DNA of 64,000 nucleotides from Cladopsammia gracilis (Eukaryota; Cnidaria; Anthozoa; Scleractinia; Dendrophylliidae): NCBI GenBank assembly GCA_022457155.1, contig JAJGOT010000434.1, positions 279,501 to 343,500 of the forward strand, read 5' to 3'. Shown piece by piece: positions 42,832 to 52,951 of this stretch (position 1 is its first letter; each line of letters starts with the position of its first letter). The notes under the pieces were generated by a model. It saw only the letters and a program-made list of their open reading frames with translations, ran no database searches and was not told where the DNA came from. The position numbers and the translations under genes were made by a program.

Positions 42832-43124
42832 GAAAAAAAATTATGTATTCTAAAATCTACTGCGAACAATTCGCGGATTCTGTCATTCTGGAGAGGAACA
42901 AAGGGAAAAAAGCAGAATGCTATTCGACACAAAATTAACGATATTACTAACATAAATTACGGGCAATAAACAAATGCTGACAGAAAGTCGCAAGAAAACA
43001 AATACAAAACGAAAACAAAGAAATGATGTACCTGTGATGTTTCTAAATTTCAGTCGGTAAACTTTCTTACTTGGCGAGATAACACTTTCGAACGTGAATG
43101 TTCTGGCCTTGACAAATTATTTTT

Positions 43125-43964
43125 TTAAGTTATGAGATTACCGCTCTCCATGAGTTTGCCGTAGAAAGAGAACTTCTTCGTCTCGGGCCCATGGTAGATT
43201 TCTCGGTCAATAATGAGTTTTTCTACATTGAAGAAAGCTGTTCTTTGATCTTGTTTTGCTTTCTTGAATACGGGCTGCAAAGCTTTTCTTACATCGTCCA
43301 CTTCTTTCGGAAAATCGTCTGCCACTCCGAATTTAGCTCCTTTTTTTAGGTGTTTGATGTGAGACTTAATAAACTCTTTATCCTGATAAAACGACACCTT
43401 TGCAATAATGGGCCTTGGTTTTGCATCATTGTTGTTAGTTACTTTCGTAGGGATTCGATGTACTCTTTCAAAACTTATATCGTCAAGTTCTTCTTGAGAG
43501 ATTTTCATTTCCTTTGCCAGGAAGTGCCGTAGAGTCTTTTCCGTATCTGTTGGTAATTCTTTGACGTTGTCTTTAATTCCAAAGAACTTGATGTTGCTAC
43601 GTCGGTTGTAACACTCTTGTTTGATTACACGTTTTTCGAGATTGTCTACGGCATCTAATTTCTTGTTCGCTTCGTTTAACTTTGAAGTTGTCGATTTCAC
43701 ATTTTGTTGTAATTCTTTCAGTTCATTCTGTGTAAACTGCAGGCTTTCTTCTAAAGAAGTGATCCGTTTTTTCTGGCTCTCGAGTTCCGGCAACAGTGCG
43801 AGCACTTTATCTAGCTTTTCTTCGATTTGTTGTAGTTTGGAACTACACATTGTGCAGCCATTGTGTTCCGCGAGAAGTTCTTCGTCTGTTTGTGAGCCGC
43901 GTTGTCTCATTCTTTTCTTCCTTCGTCTTTCTGAAGGAGATGTCTTTGAATCGTCCTCGCTCAT
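43125..43964 (-). CDS. LINE ORF1: coiled-coil RNA-binding protein (279 aa)
   Basis: Complete frame from ATG to stop. The N-terminal 25 residues are Ser/Arg/Lys-rich, a CTMC pair sits near residue 38, and residues about 45-115 form a heptad-rich coiled coil. The region RRSNIKFFGIKD and onward, with FERVHRIP and RPIIAKVSF, matches the RRM-like domain of L1-type ORF1 (Transposase_22). The C-terminal part has the basic region ending in FYGKLMESG. It should trimerise and coat element RNA. It lies upstream of ORF2 on the same transcript, in the order expected. Confidence 0.92.
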   Translation of the reverse strand: MSEDDSKTSPSERRRKKRMRQRGSQTDEELLAEHNGCTMCSSKLQQIEEKLDKVLALLPELESQKKRITSLEESLQFTQNELKELQQNVKSTTSKLNEANKKLDAVDNLEKRVIKQECYNRRSNIKFFGIKDNVKELPTDTEKTLRHFLAKEMKISQEELDDISFERVHRIPTKVTNNNDAKPRPIIAKVSFYQDKEFIKSHIKHLKKGAKFGVADDFPKEVDDVRKALQPVFKKAKQDQRTAFFNVEKLIIDREIYHGPETKKFSFYGKLMESGNLIT

Positions 43965-45340
43965 TTTTGCGGTTTAAAGAAGTGATTTGTCATGACCAGA
44001 AGCCGTGGAAACTTCAAAACGACGGAGCTTTAAAAACTGCGTCCGCCATCATCGGTTTCTCGCCCAAGTCTCTCCAGAGGAGATTTTTACAAAACGCAAA
44101 CATATTAAACCACAAATTACGGAAGATCCCTTTGTTAAAATTGCATGAGACCAGTGTTAACATGCGAATATTTTTACGAGTTTACTGGAGACAAATGATG
44201 GTCAAAATCTAACGAATAGATTTTCTGAAAATAAACGAAACCAAATATTGCAGGATGATTTACAATCCACCGTGTTGCCATGGCAACACCCTAAAAGCTC
44301 AACAAAAATATCAAAATATATAGCTTGTTGCTTAAGTATTGTTCCACATAAAAACGGCAGCAAACTTCATTGTTCTGCGGCATTAGCTCTTTCCCACATA
44401 GAATATCTTTGATTTCAAGAATAGAGGAGGAGCTGATGGTTAATAATTATATTTCATTATAAAAATAAAGAAAATTCATTGGTGTCAAATAAATTTTAGG
44501 AAATGTTCGTGCTTAACCAATCAGAATAGCAGAAGACAATAGCCAATAATTTTGCTGCGATTGGGTCTCAAATTACTTGAAACCCTAAAAAAATAGACAA
44601 AATGCACCTTGAACCTTAACATTTTAGCGGTTTTTGAGTCTAGACCAATGAGATCACTAGTTGTAACAATGAAAAAACTTGATATTCCATCGTGCTTGAC
44701 ATTCCATTGCCGTTCAGCGCTATCCTTCTTATGCGGATCATTACTTAATCGTATGCGCATGCCTCGCCAATTTTGGGCGCCCAGACGTTAGTAGTTTTAA
44801 AATGACAATGAATGACGCATTGGTACAGTGAAACTGTGTTCAGCCACCTTAATTGCATTCAGTTTTGTATTTTCGTAGTGATGCCTGGCATGAGATCTTT
44901 CACAAGGAAGATCCAGCAACTACTAGCAAGTTTAATTTCTGCGTTGTGTGGACCTCTGCATTCAAAGGTTTTTCATTTGCTTCTACAAGCATCCACCGGT
45001 CCCTTCTCTGCTTCCGATCAATTAATCTGCCCTTTGCCGTAGTGCTAGCCTTGCATTCAGTTTTGTATTTTCATATTCAAGTGGCGCCTGGCACGACATC
45101 TTTCACAAGGAAGATCCGGCAACTACCAGCAAGTTTAATTTCTGCATTGTGTGGACCTCTGCATTCAAAGGATTTTTTATTTGCGTGTACGTCTGAGGGT
45201 TAATGCAGCGTACTGAAAATATGTTAAGCACCAATGCTACCATTTTGAACACACAATCATCTCGTCTGTGCATTAGTGAGACGCTCTAACATTTAGCAGT
45301 AAAAACAATTTTTCTGTTTCGAAGTCATTTGTTTTGATTG

Positions 45341-45592
45341 GCCCGATTTATACTAGAGACGGATAATCCGTCCGAACATGGGCATTCATTCTTTAGTTCG
45401 TCTGGTAATCCGTCTGTGTAAACAAATATCATGGTGTGATAAACAAATTGTCCGTCTAGCTTGGCAGACGAACAAAAAGTGGATAATTTGTCCATACGGA
45501 TAATACACAAACGGATTAACCTATGAATTAAAAATTCTAACCAAAAGTTAGTCCTGGATGGATTATCCATCTCTAGTATAAATCGAGCCCAT
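45341..45592. repeat. MITE with GATTTATACTAGAGA ends
   Basis: The ends are GGCCCGATTTATACTAGAGA on the left and TCTCTAGTATAAATCGAGCCC on the right, in inverted order, followed inwards by GGATAATCC. Multiple short GTCCGTCTG-like units lie inside. The terminal GGGCC/ATTTATAC style resembles the MITE at 11187. Confidence 0.85.
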
Positions 45593-45664
45593 TTAATTTA
45601 GCCAAGTTTGAAATTATTCTTTGGATAACGTCATTCACTATTTGTACTAGTTGGGCCAGATATT

Positions 45665-48600
45665 GAATGATTCTAATTACATGGCGCAGTATGCGGTAAT
45701 TTTTCACTTTTTTTGTTCTCTTGTATTTAATTTAAGCTTCTATCATATTATCTTTCTATTTTCATTTTAACGAACAAGTTAAAAGAGCCACGAAAAAATG
45801 TTGTGCCTTTTCTTGACAGATGAAAAAGAGACAACTTTCATTCTTTGTAAAAGACAGCAGTACATGTATATAAAGACACTTTAAAAAGGTTGCCACTAAA
45901 ACACCTGCTTCAAAATCAACGCTTGAAGTCAACGCTTGAAGTTGAAAACAATCTTTAAAGTAGGCCGGTATCCTGTCGTTGTTCATGTTTAAGCAATTAA
46001 ATTTTAAGCGTCACGCGGGCTTTCTGATTTCATTGCAAAATTCGACTTTCGCTCAAGAATCTGTTTTTCCAAAAGGTTAAATAGGAAGTAAGGTTATCAG
46101 TGAAAAATATGAATTGATCTACGTTTCTCCAATTTTTCTTCCGTTTAATTTTTACCAATTCTTAAAGAGGCCGGTCTACGACGATATTGCAGCTCGCCCA
46201 GTCAATTAATTTGTTATATATTGAAAAGCGAAAAAACGTATTAACAAATTTGGATCGTTTCGTTTATTTTCTTTTTCAAGATAATTAATTTTGATCACTT
46301 CAGCTTCTGCTGAAATTTCAAAGAAATAAATTCAGTACCTTTCATTACCGATATTGCTAAATGGAAACCTGAATGATAAGGAAAATTACAGAGGCCCTGC
46401 CACCCTACCACGGGAGGGGGAATCCCGCGTCGCTTGTCTGAATTTTAAAATGTCTCGTGTCGGTGTTTATCAATTTTTCACGTTGCAGTCAGAAATTGAA
46501 GGAACATTTGCCTTTTCTCGCAATTTCATTTTACGTGCTGTCGCTACTTTTTGGGTCATGTCGCCTGTCGGAATTTACCCTGGCAGTGCCTCGATCATTA
46601 CAGGCAAAATCCCAACCTGAAGACGTTTTGTCTCGCAAGATCTAGATTCACTTTTATATGCTTCTTAGAGTAAATATCTAAACGAATCATATAGGTACAG
46701 GCGTTAAACGGTCGTTTGTAGAAAATGCAATACAACTGACACGTTATGGACGACAATCGTCACATGGAAAATGTTGTTCCAGTAGCTGCAATGAAACAAC
46801 AGAACTTAAAATGACAACAAAATGCATTGAAAAACGCTTTCATTTTTGTTGTTTTAGTGATAAAGTTAGCGCTTGATACATCAGCCACGGTTACACTTAG
46901 TACTTTTACACAGGTGAAATAGGCGGGTAAAGTCGATCGCAGGTCCCAAGATCGCACGTCCCAACGTTCTATTGCGATGATTTTTTTGATAATTTGATAG
47001 CTTTCAATAGAACGAAAACAACACCGTCCGTGAAGTCTGCAACTGTCTGTAAAAACTTGACATTTCATTGGTTTGTTTATCTGGGAAAAACAATCGACCC
47101 AACTATCCATGTAGGCATTTAGGTGCTTCGAAACATTGTGTTGTCTTCCATGGCGTTTCCATGAAAATTTACCTAGATAAATGTTACCATTGTAAAGGGC
47201 GATTATACGTAGGAAACCACTTTTACCTAGGCAAAAGTCCCAGTTCTGTTTTACCTGGGACCATAAAAATGGCAAGGTGGATTTCGACTACTTCTCATCA
47301 GCACGAGCTACTGTTTTTTGTCAGTTTAATTAATCTTAAAGCACTGTAATTTAAGTAAAAGTATAGCAAATACCTTTTATCTTGCAAGGAAATCATATTG
47401 CTTTTTCTGCTCCCAAACAGTGAAAAGAAGGGTATAATAAACTAGCTCGAGCAATTTCGTTCTTAATTTGAAAAAAGCTAACAGCATTAAAGTGCTTCGA
47501 ATGTTACCACACTCAACACAAGCTCATACGTATACAGGTATATAATCTTGCTCAGTGGAAAACTTCAAAGCAAATGAAAATATACTTACAAAGGGACATT
47601 TAGTATAACAGGAATTCGTATTTACCTGCTTGAAAATTTCTGCCAACGACGCTACCTGACAATCACTTAAAAATAAATTAAACTTCTGCCTTTCGATTTT
47701 TAGTTTTCTTTATTAGCAGACCCGTATCCTGTCGATCTTTTGGAACTGGACCAATAAATTTGTGAAGTAAAATTATATTACTAATTTGGCCCGTGCATTC
47801 CTTCCATAGCCCGTTGTCATGAGATAAAATTACTAACTCATTGATTCGTTACCATTCGACTCTGTTTTACTTAGCAGTGATTGTTAAAAAGTCTTCTCAA
47901 CACTGCTCGATTTTTATGAAATTAACAACAAAATAGACAAGGTAATGTCAAGTAGCCCAAAGTATTTATCACCCTTCTTTTGATTGGGTTTAGGGTTGAA
48001 GCAATTCAATTTTTTTTCTTCAGGAAAAAAACGGAATCCTACAGAAATGGTAAGAGGATCTTCATTTTTTTTCACTCTGCACAAAATTGCTTAAAATAAT
48101 ATTATGACAAAATAAGTTATTCTTTACCACCCGGCTGCCACTTAAGTAAACTATCTGTTATTACTTTTAGATTTCTAATTTCCGAACTTAATCAAGTCCA
48201 AAATGTAATTAATATTTTAAGAGTCGAATCGATTGAGACCTCGAGCTCTAAAACACCTGCAGGAGAGCAGAATGATAGCTTTTAAACTAATAGTCAAGTC
48301 ATGTTATTCAAAGAAATTTTAGAGCAGTCAAATTCGCATTGGTGCAGTACTAACTGTCCCTGTAAAAAGTTAATAGTTTCTATATCGAATACTAGGAATT
48401 ATAGTGTCTTATCAGGATTTCCAAACTCATAAGAAGTGTATTGAAAAAATGAGGTGCTTCATATTTTTTTTAAACCGACATAAAAAAATATCTCGAGGTA
48501 ATGAAAGGAAAAATAATACGCAATAAGGAGAAAAATATGCAAATGTTACTCCTTCTATTGGTCGCTTGGCTGTAGCATAGAGGCGGCGATATGCAATGGT

Positions 48601-49085
48601 CACTTGCCTTAACAATAGGGGTGGCGTTGGAGGTTGAGGAGTTGGACGCAAGGCAGTGGAAGTCCAGGGAGCAAAATGCCTAGGACATAGGAGGGTCTGA
48701 AGGTTGTTATTCTCGAGAGCCTGTTATAAACCATTTTTCTTGGGTATTGGAAACATATTAGTGTGTGTGTCAAGCGTCCTCGTTGGCTGTTCCGATGGTC
48801 AATGGTAACGCTGACTCTAGCAACGAGATTGTGTTTGGGACCAGGCTACGTGACAGGTGGGGGCACAAGGGTTCTAAGATGGGAAGTGCGTCCTTCTGGG
48901 TGCGAGCTTGCTCCTAAAGGAGCCATGTGTAGAAACCTAATGAAAGCCAATGGAGCGTGGTACATGACGGTGAGGTGGAAGTCCATGAAGTTGTAAAATG
49001 TGATGGAGGGGCAGTGAAAGACTAATGGTTCCCGGTTTGCTCACAATATGTCTTGTAACTTTTTTTCGACTCCAAAGGGACTGTG
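45665..49085. repeat. 3.5-kb tandem segmental duplication, copy 1
   Basis: Starts at ATGGCGCAGTATG and runs to CTTGTAACTTTTTTTCGACTCC. It is co-linear with copy 2 at about 49132-52640 and highly similar by eye. It carries an extra roughly 210-bp segment at 46391-46608 between two ATTACAG repeats. No exon chain or known protein motif was found in either copy. Shared open stretches on both strands reflect recent duplication, not proven coding. Confidence 0.85.
48537..48561 (+). promoter_or_regulatory. octamer ATGCAAAT plus ATTGG (CCAAT-box) pair, copy 1
   Basis: An octamer element and an inverted CCAAT box lie 12 bp apart and are kept in both copies of the duplication. This is a typical promoter combination, but no transcription start or product is identified. 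Confidence 0.3.
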
Positions 49086-49131
49086 TCAGATATTAAATAA
49101 TTAATATTAGTCATATTAATGCCAGATATTA

Positions 49132-52100
49132 AAGGAGTCTAATTTCATGGCGCAGTATGTGGTGATTTTTTTTTTTCAATTGTTTGTTCTCGCGTATTTA
49201 ATTTAAGCTTCTATCATATTATATTGTCTTTCTATTTTCGGTGTAACGAACAAGTTAAAAGAGTCACGAAAAAATAATGTTGTTCCTTTTATTGACGGAT
49301 GGAAAAAAGACAACTTTCATTCCTTGTAAAAGACGACAGTATATAGAGACACTGTAAAAAGCTTACCACTAAAACACCTGCTTCAAAATTTCAACTCTTG
49401 AAGTTAAAAACAATCTTTAAAGTAGGTCGGTATCCTGTCGTTATTTATGTTTAAGCAATTAAATTTTCAGCGTCAAGCGAGCTTCGCTGATTTCATTGCA
49501 GAATTCGACTTTCGCTCAAGAATCTGTTTACCAAAAGGTGAAAAAGGAAGTAAGGTTATCAGTGAAAAAGATTAATTGATCCATATTTTTCCAATTTTTC
49601 TTCCGTTGAATTTTTACCAATTATTAAAGAGGCCGGTCTACTGACGATATTGCAGCTTGTCCATGCAATTAATTTGTTATTGACAAGCGAAAATACGTAA
49701 CAATTTTGGATCGTTTCGTTCATTTTTTTATAACATAATTAATATTGATCACTTACTTCAGCTTCCGCTGAAATTTCAAAGATATAAATTCATTACCGTT
49801 CATTACCGATATTGCTAAATGGCAATCGAATGATAAGGAAAATTACAGTCAAAATCCCAACCTGGACACGTTTTGTCTGGCAAGGTTCGCCTTTAAATAC
49901 TTCTTAGAGTAAATATCTAAACTAGTCAGATAGTTGCAGGCCTTAAACGGTCGTTTTGTAGAAAATACAATACAACTGACACGTTATGAACGACAATCGT
50001 CACATGGAAAATATTGTTCCAGTAGCTGCAATGAAACAACAGAACTTAAAATGACAACTAAATGCATTGAAAAACGCTGTCATTTTTGTTGTTTTAGTGA
50101 TAAAGTTAGCGCTTGATACATTATCCGCGGTTACACTTAGTACTTTTACACAGGTATTAAAATAGGCCTACGCAGGAAAACAAAATGACCTATAAGCTTT
50201 CCATTTACCTGCGGGTAAAGTCATTCGCATGTTCCAAGATCAATGTTCTATTGCGATGATTTTCCACTTTGTGTATTTAAAAACTGAATAATTTAAATCT
50301 TAACTGCATGAAAAAAAAAATGATGTTTTGATAGCTTTCAATAGCACGAAAACAACACCGTCCGTGAAGTCGGCAACTGTCTGTAAAAACTTGACATTTC
50401 ATTGGTTTGTTTATCTGGGAAAACAATCGCCCCAACTATCCATGTAGGCATTAACGTGCTTGGAAACATTGTTTTGTTTTCCATGGCGTTTCCATGAAAA
50501 TTTACCTAGATGAATTTTACCGTTGTAAAGAACGATTACACGTAGGAAACCACTTTTACCTAGGCAAAAGTCGCAGTTCTGTTTTACCTGGGACCATAAA
50601 AATGGCAAGGTGGATTTCGACTACTTCTCATCAGCACGAGCTACTGTTTTTTGTCAGTTTAATTAATCTAAAAGCACTGTAATTTAAGTGAAAGTATAGC
50701 AAATACCTCTTATGTTGGAAGCAAATCATATTGCTTTTTTTGCAGAAAAAAAAAAAAATTGAAAAAGCTCCCAACCAGTGAAAAGAAGGGTATAATGAAC
50801 TAGCTCGAGCAATTTCGTTCTTAATTTGAAAAAAGCTAACAGCATTAAAGTGCTTCGAATGTTACCGCACGCAACACAAGCTCGTACGTATACAGGTATA
50901 TAATCTTGCTCAGTGGAATAGTTACTGCCGTAGTGCACACGCACAATAACGTGAAAATTAATTTATACGTCATTCCTACTTCCAACTTCCTACTCCGTTT
51001 GCAAACTTTTTGATAAATCGAATAAATCGTTAATATCTAAAAGTCTAGAGGAAAGACAAGAGCGAAGGTATTATAAAACTTAGTAGACTATAAAATATTA
51101 TATATTCGTCCGTCGCAACACATTAACATATTTTTTTTCTAGGAAACTTCAAAGCAAATGAAAATATACTTATAAAGGGACATTTAGTACAACGGGAATT
51201 CATATTTACCTTCTTGAAAATTTCGGCCAACAACGCTACCTGACAATCACTTAAAAATAAATAAAAATTCTGCCTTTCGATTTTTAGTTATTTTTCTTTA
51301 GCAGACCAGTATCTTGTAGATCTTTTGGAACTGGAGCAATAAATTTGTGAAGTAAAATTATATTTCTTATTTGGCCCGTGCATTCCTTCCATAGCCTGTT
51401 GTCATGAGATAAGTTTGCTAACTCATTGATTCGTTACCATTCAACTCTGTTTTACTTGGCAGTGATTGTTAAAAAAAACTTCCCAACACTGCTTGATTTT
51501 TCTAAATTAACAACAACATAGACAAGATAATGTCAAGTAGCCCAAAGTATTTATCACCCATCTTTTGATTGGGTTTAAGGTTGAAGCAATTCAATTTTTT
51601 TTCTTCAGGAAAAAAAACGGAATCCTACAGAAATGGTAAGAGAATCTTCATTTTTTTTCACTCTGCACAAAATTGCTCAAAATAATATTATGACAAAATA
51701 TGTTATTCTTTACCACCCGGCTGCCAAAACAAGTAAACTATCTGTTATTACTTTCAGATTTCTAATTTCCGAACTTAATGAAGTCCAAAATGTAATTAAT
51801 ATTTTAAGAGTCGAATCGATTGAGACCTCGAGCTCCAAAACACCTGCAGGAGAGCAGAATGACAGCTTTTGAACTAATAGTCAGGTCACGTTATTCAAAG
51901 AAATTTTAGAGCCGTCAAATTCGCACTGGTGCAGTAATAATTATCCCTGTAAAAAGTTAATAGTACTATATCTAATCTTAGAAATTATAGTGTCTTATCA
52001 GGATCTTCAAACTCCCTAGAAGTGGGTTGAAAAAATAAGGCGCAGCCGAGAGTTTTTAAACCGACTTAACAACAAAATATCTCGAGGTAATGAAAGGAAA

Positions 52101-52640
52101 AATAATACGCAATAAGGGGACAGTATGCAAATGTTACTCCTTCTATTGGTCGGTTGGCTGTAGCATAGAGGCAGCGATATGCAATGGTCACGTGCCTTAA
52201 CAATGGGAATGGCGTTGGAGGGTGGGGAGTTGAACGCAAGGCGGTGGTGGATTCAGGGAGCAGGACACGGGAGGGTCTGAAGGTTGTTTATTTTCTTTGG
52301 TACAGGAAACATATTAGCGTGTGTGTCAAGCGTCCTCTTTGCCCGTTCCGATGGTTAACGCTGACTCTAGGAACGAGATTGTGTTTGGGACCAGACTACG
52401 TGACAGGTGGGGACACAAGGGTTCTAAGATGGGAAGTGCGTCCTTCTGGGTGTGTGCTTGCTCCTAAACGCGCCATGTGGAGAAACCTAATGAAAGCCAG
52501 TGGAGCTTGGTGCATAACGCTGAGGAGGAGGTCCATGAAGTTGTAAAATGTGAGGGAGGGGGCAGTGGAAGACTAATGGTTCCCCGTTTGGTCACGATAT
52601 GTCTTGTAACTTTTTCTCGACTCCACAGGGGCTGTGTTAA
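49132..52640. repeat. 3.5-kb tandem segmental duplication, copy 2
   Basis: Co-linear with copy 1. Private insertions include about 75 bp near 50160-50235 and about 215 bp at 50925-51140. It lacks the ATTACAG-bounded segment of copy 1. Confidence 0.85.
52125..52149 (+). promoter_or_regulatory. octamer ATGCAAAT plus ATTGG pair, copy 2
   Basis: Counterpart of 48537-48561 with the same spacing. Confidence 0.3.
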
Positions 52641-52879
52641 TTTTGAGTTCTGAAATGCTAAAAAAAAAAATTAAGAAAGATGGACGTGTAATAATTGGAA
52701 ACACAAGCGTATCATTCTTGACCCTAAAACGGCAGGTGTATAGGAACAATATTGAAAACGTATGATCCTGTCCATCTATGGAGCAGAAGTCTCGTCAAGC
52801 GAAGTCGTAAGTATACTTTTACCTACCACTGGGCGTTTGCCTAAGTAAAAAATGACGAACAAACAGATTTGAACAGTTT

Positions 52880-52951
52880 CACAAGGTTTATTTGAGTTAA
52901 CACATCTACAGTCGTCTTTGCTTTAGGGAATTTTCAAGCTCCTTACTATTT
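52880..52951 (-). CDS. probable terminal exon with stop and poly(A) signal
   Basis: The acceptor TTTTGTTTCCACAG has a good pyrimidine tract and is followed in phase 0 by AAA TAG. AATAAA lies on the minus strand at 52892-52887, about 55 bp downstream. An alternative phase-0 exon at 52991-53161 (acceptor ATTCCGTTTAG) would give a 56-residue tail instead. I cannot decide between them from sequence alone. Confidence 0.5.

Larger units (their letters stand above)
38943..44074 (-). mobile_element. level 4 of nest: full-length Tx1/L1-type LINE
   Basis: The minus-strand element has a short 5' UTR, ORF1 (43125-43964), a 293-bp gap, ORF2 (39103-42831), an (AAAT)n-containing 3' UTR and a poly(A) tail of about 24 (poly-T at 38941-38964). 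A 14-bp repeat CAGAGGAGATTTTT flanks it (38929-38942 and 44075-44088), the left copy merging with the tail. Both frames are intact, so the copy is young and may be competent. Confidence 0.93.
38502..44848. repeat. level 3 of nest: TTAA MITE with GGTGGCTGAACACA ends
   Basis: TTAA lies at 38498-38501 and 44849-44852. The inverted ends are GGTGGCTGAACACA and TGTGTTCAGCCACC. Excluding the L1 it would be about 1.2 kb. piggyBac-type target, no transposase. Confidence 0.85.
38494..45190. mobile_element. level 2 of nest: insertion with 11-bp TSD TTTGCGTGTAC
   Basis: TTTGCGTGTAC occurs at 38483-38493 and 45180-45190, splitting the terminal part of the level 1 MITE, which in the uninterrupted copy reads TTTGCGTGTACGTCCGAGGG. 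Apart from deeper insertions, the insert is a roughly 330-bp sequence at 44853-45179. It is made of two tandem units starting TTGCATTCAGTTTTGTATTTT. Its class is unknown. Confidence 0.7.
37983..45199. repeat. level 1 of nest: TTAA MITE of the GACGTCA family, copy B
   Basis: TTAA at 37979-37982 precedes CACTCGGACG. The far end reads ACGTCTGAGGG before TTAA at 45200-45203. Without its insertions it would resemble the 563-bp copy at 53328-53890. All three further elements lie inside it. Confidence 0.7.

Noticed and set aside
48031..48287. Apparent plus-strand micro-exon (after TTTCTTCAG) plus last exon, duplicated at 51609-51872
   Set aside because: Splicing them in the frame that keeps the second exon open creates a TGA at the junction, and the micro-exon differs in length between copies.
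48763..48996. Plus-strand 77-codon frame, with a counterpart at 52184-52546
   Set aside because: Similarity between the two is explained by recent tandem duplication. The composition is unusual and no domain or exon boundary supports coding.
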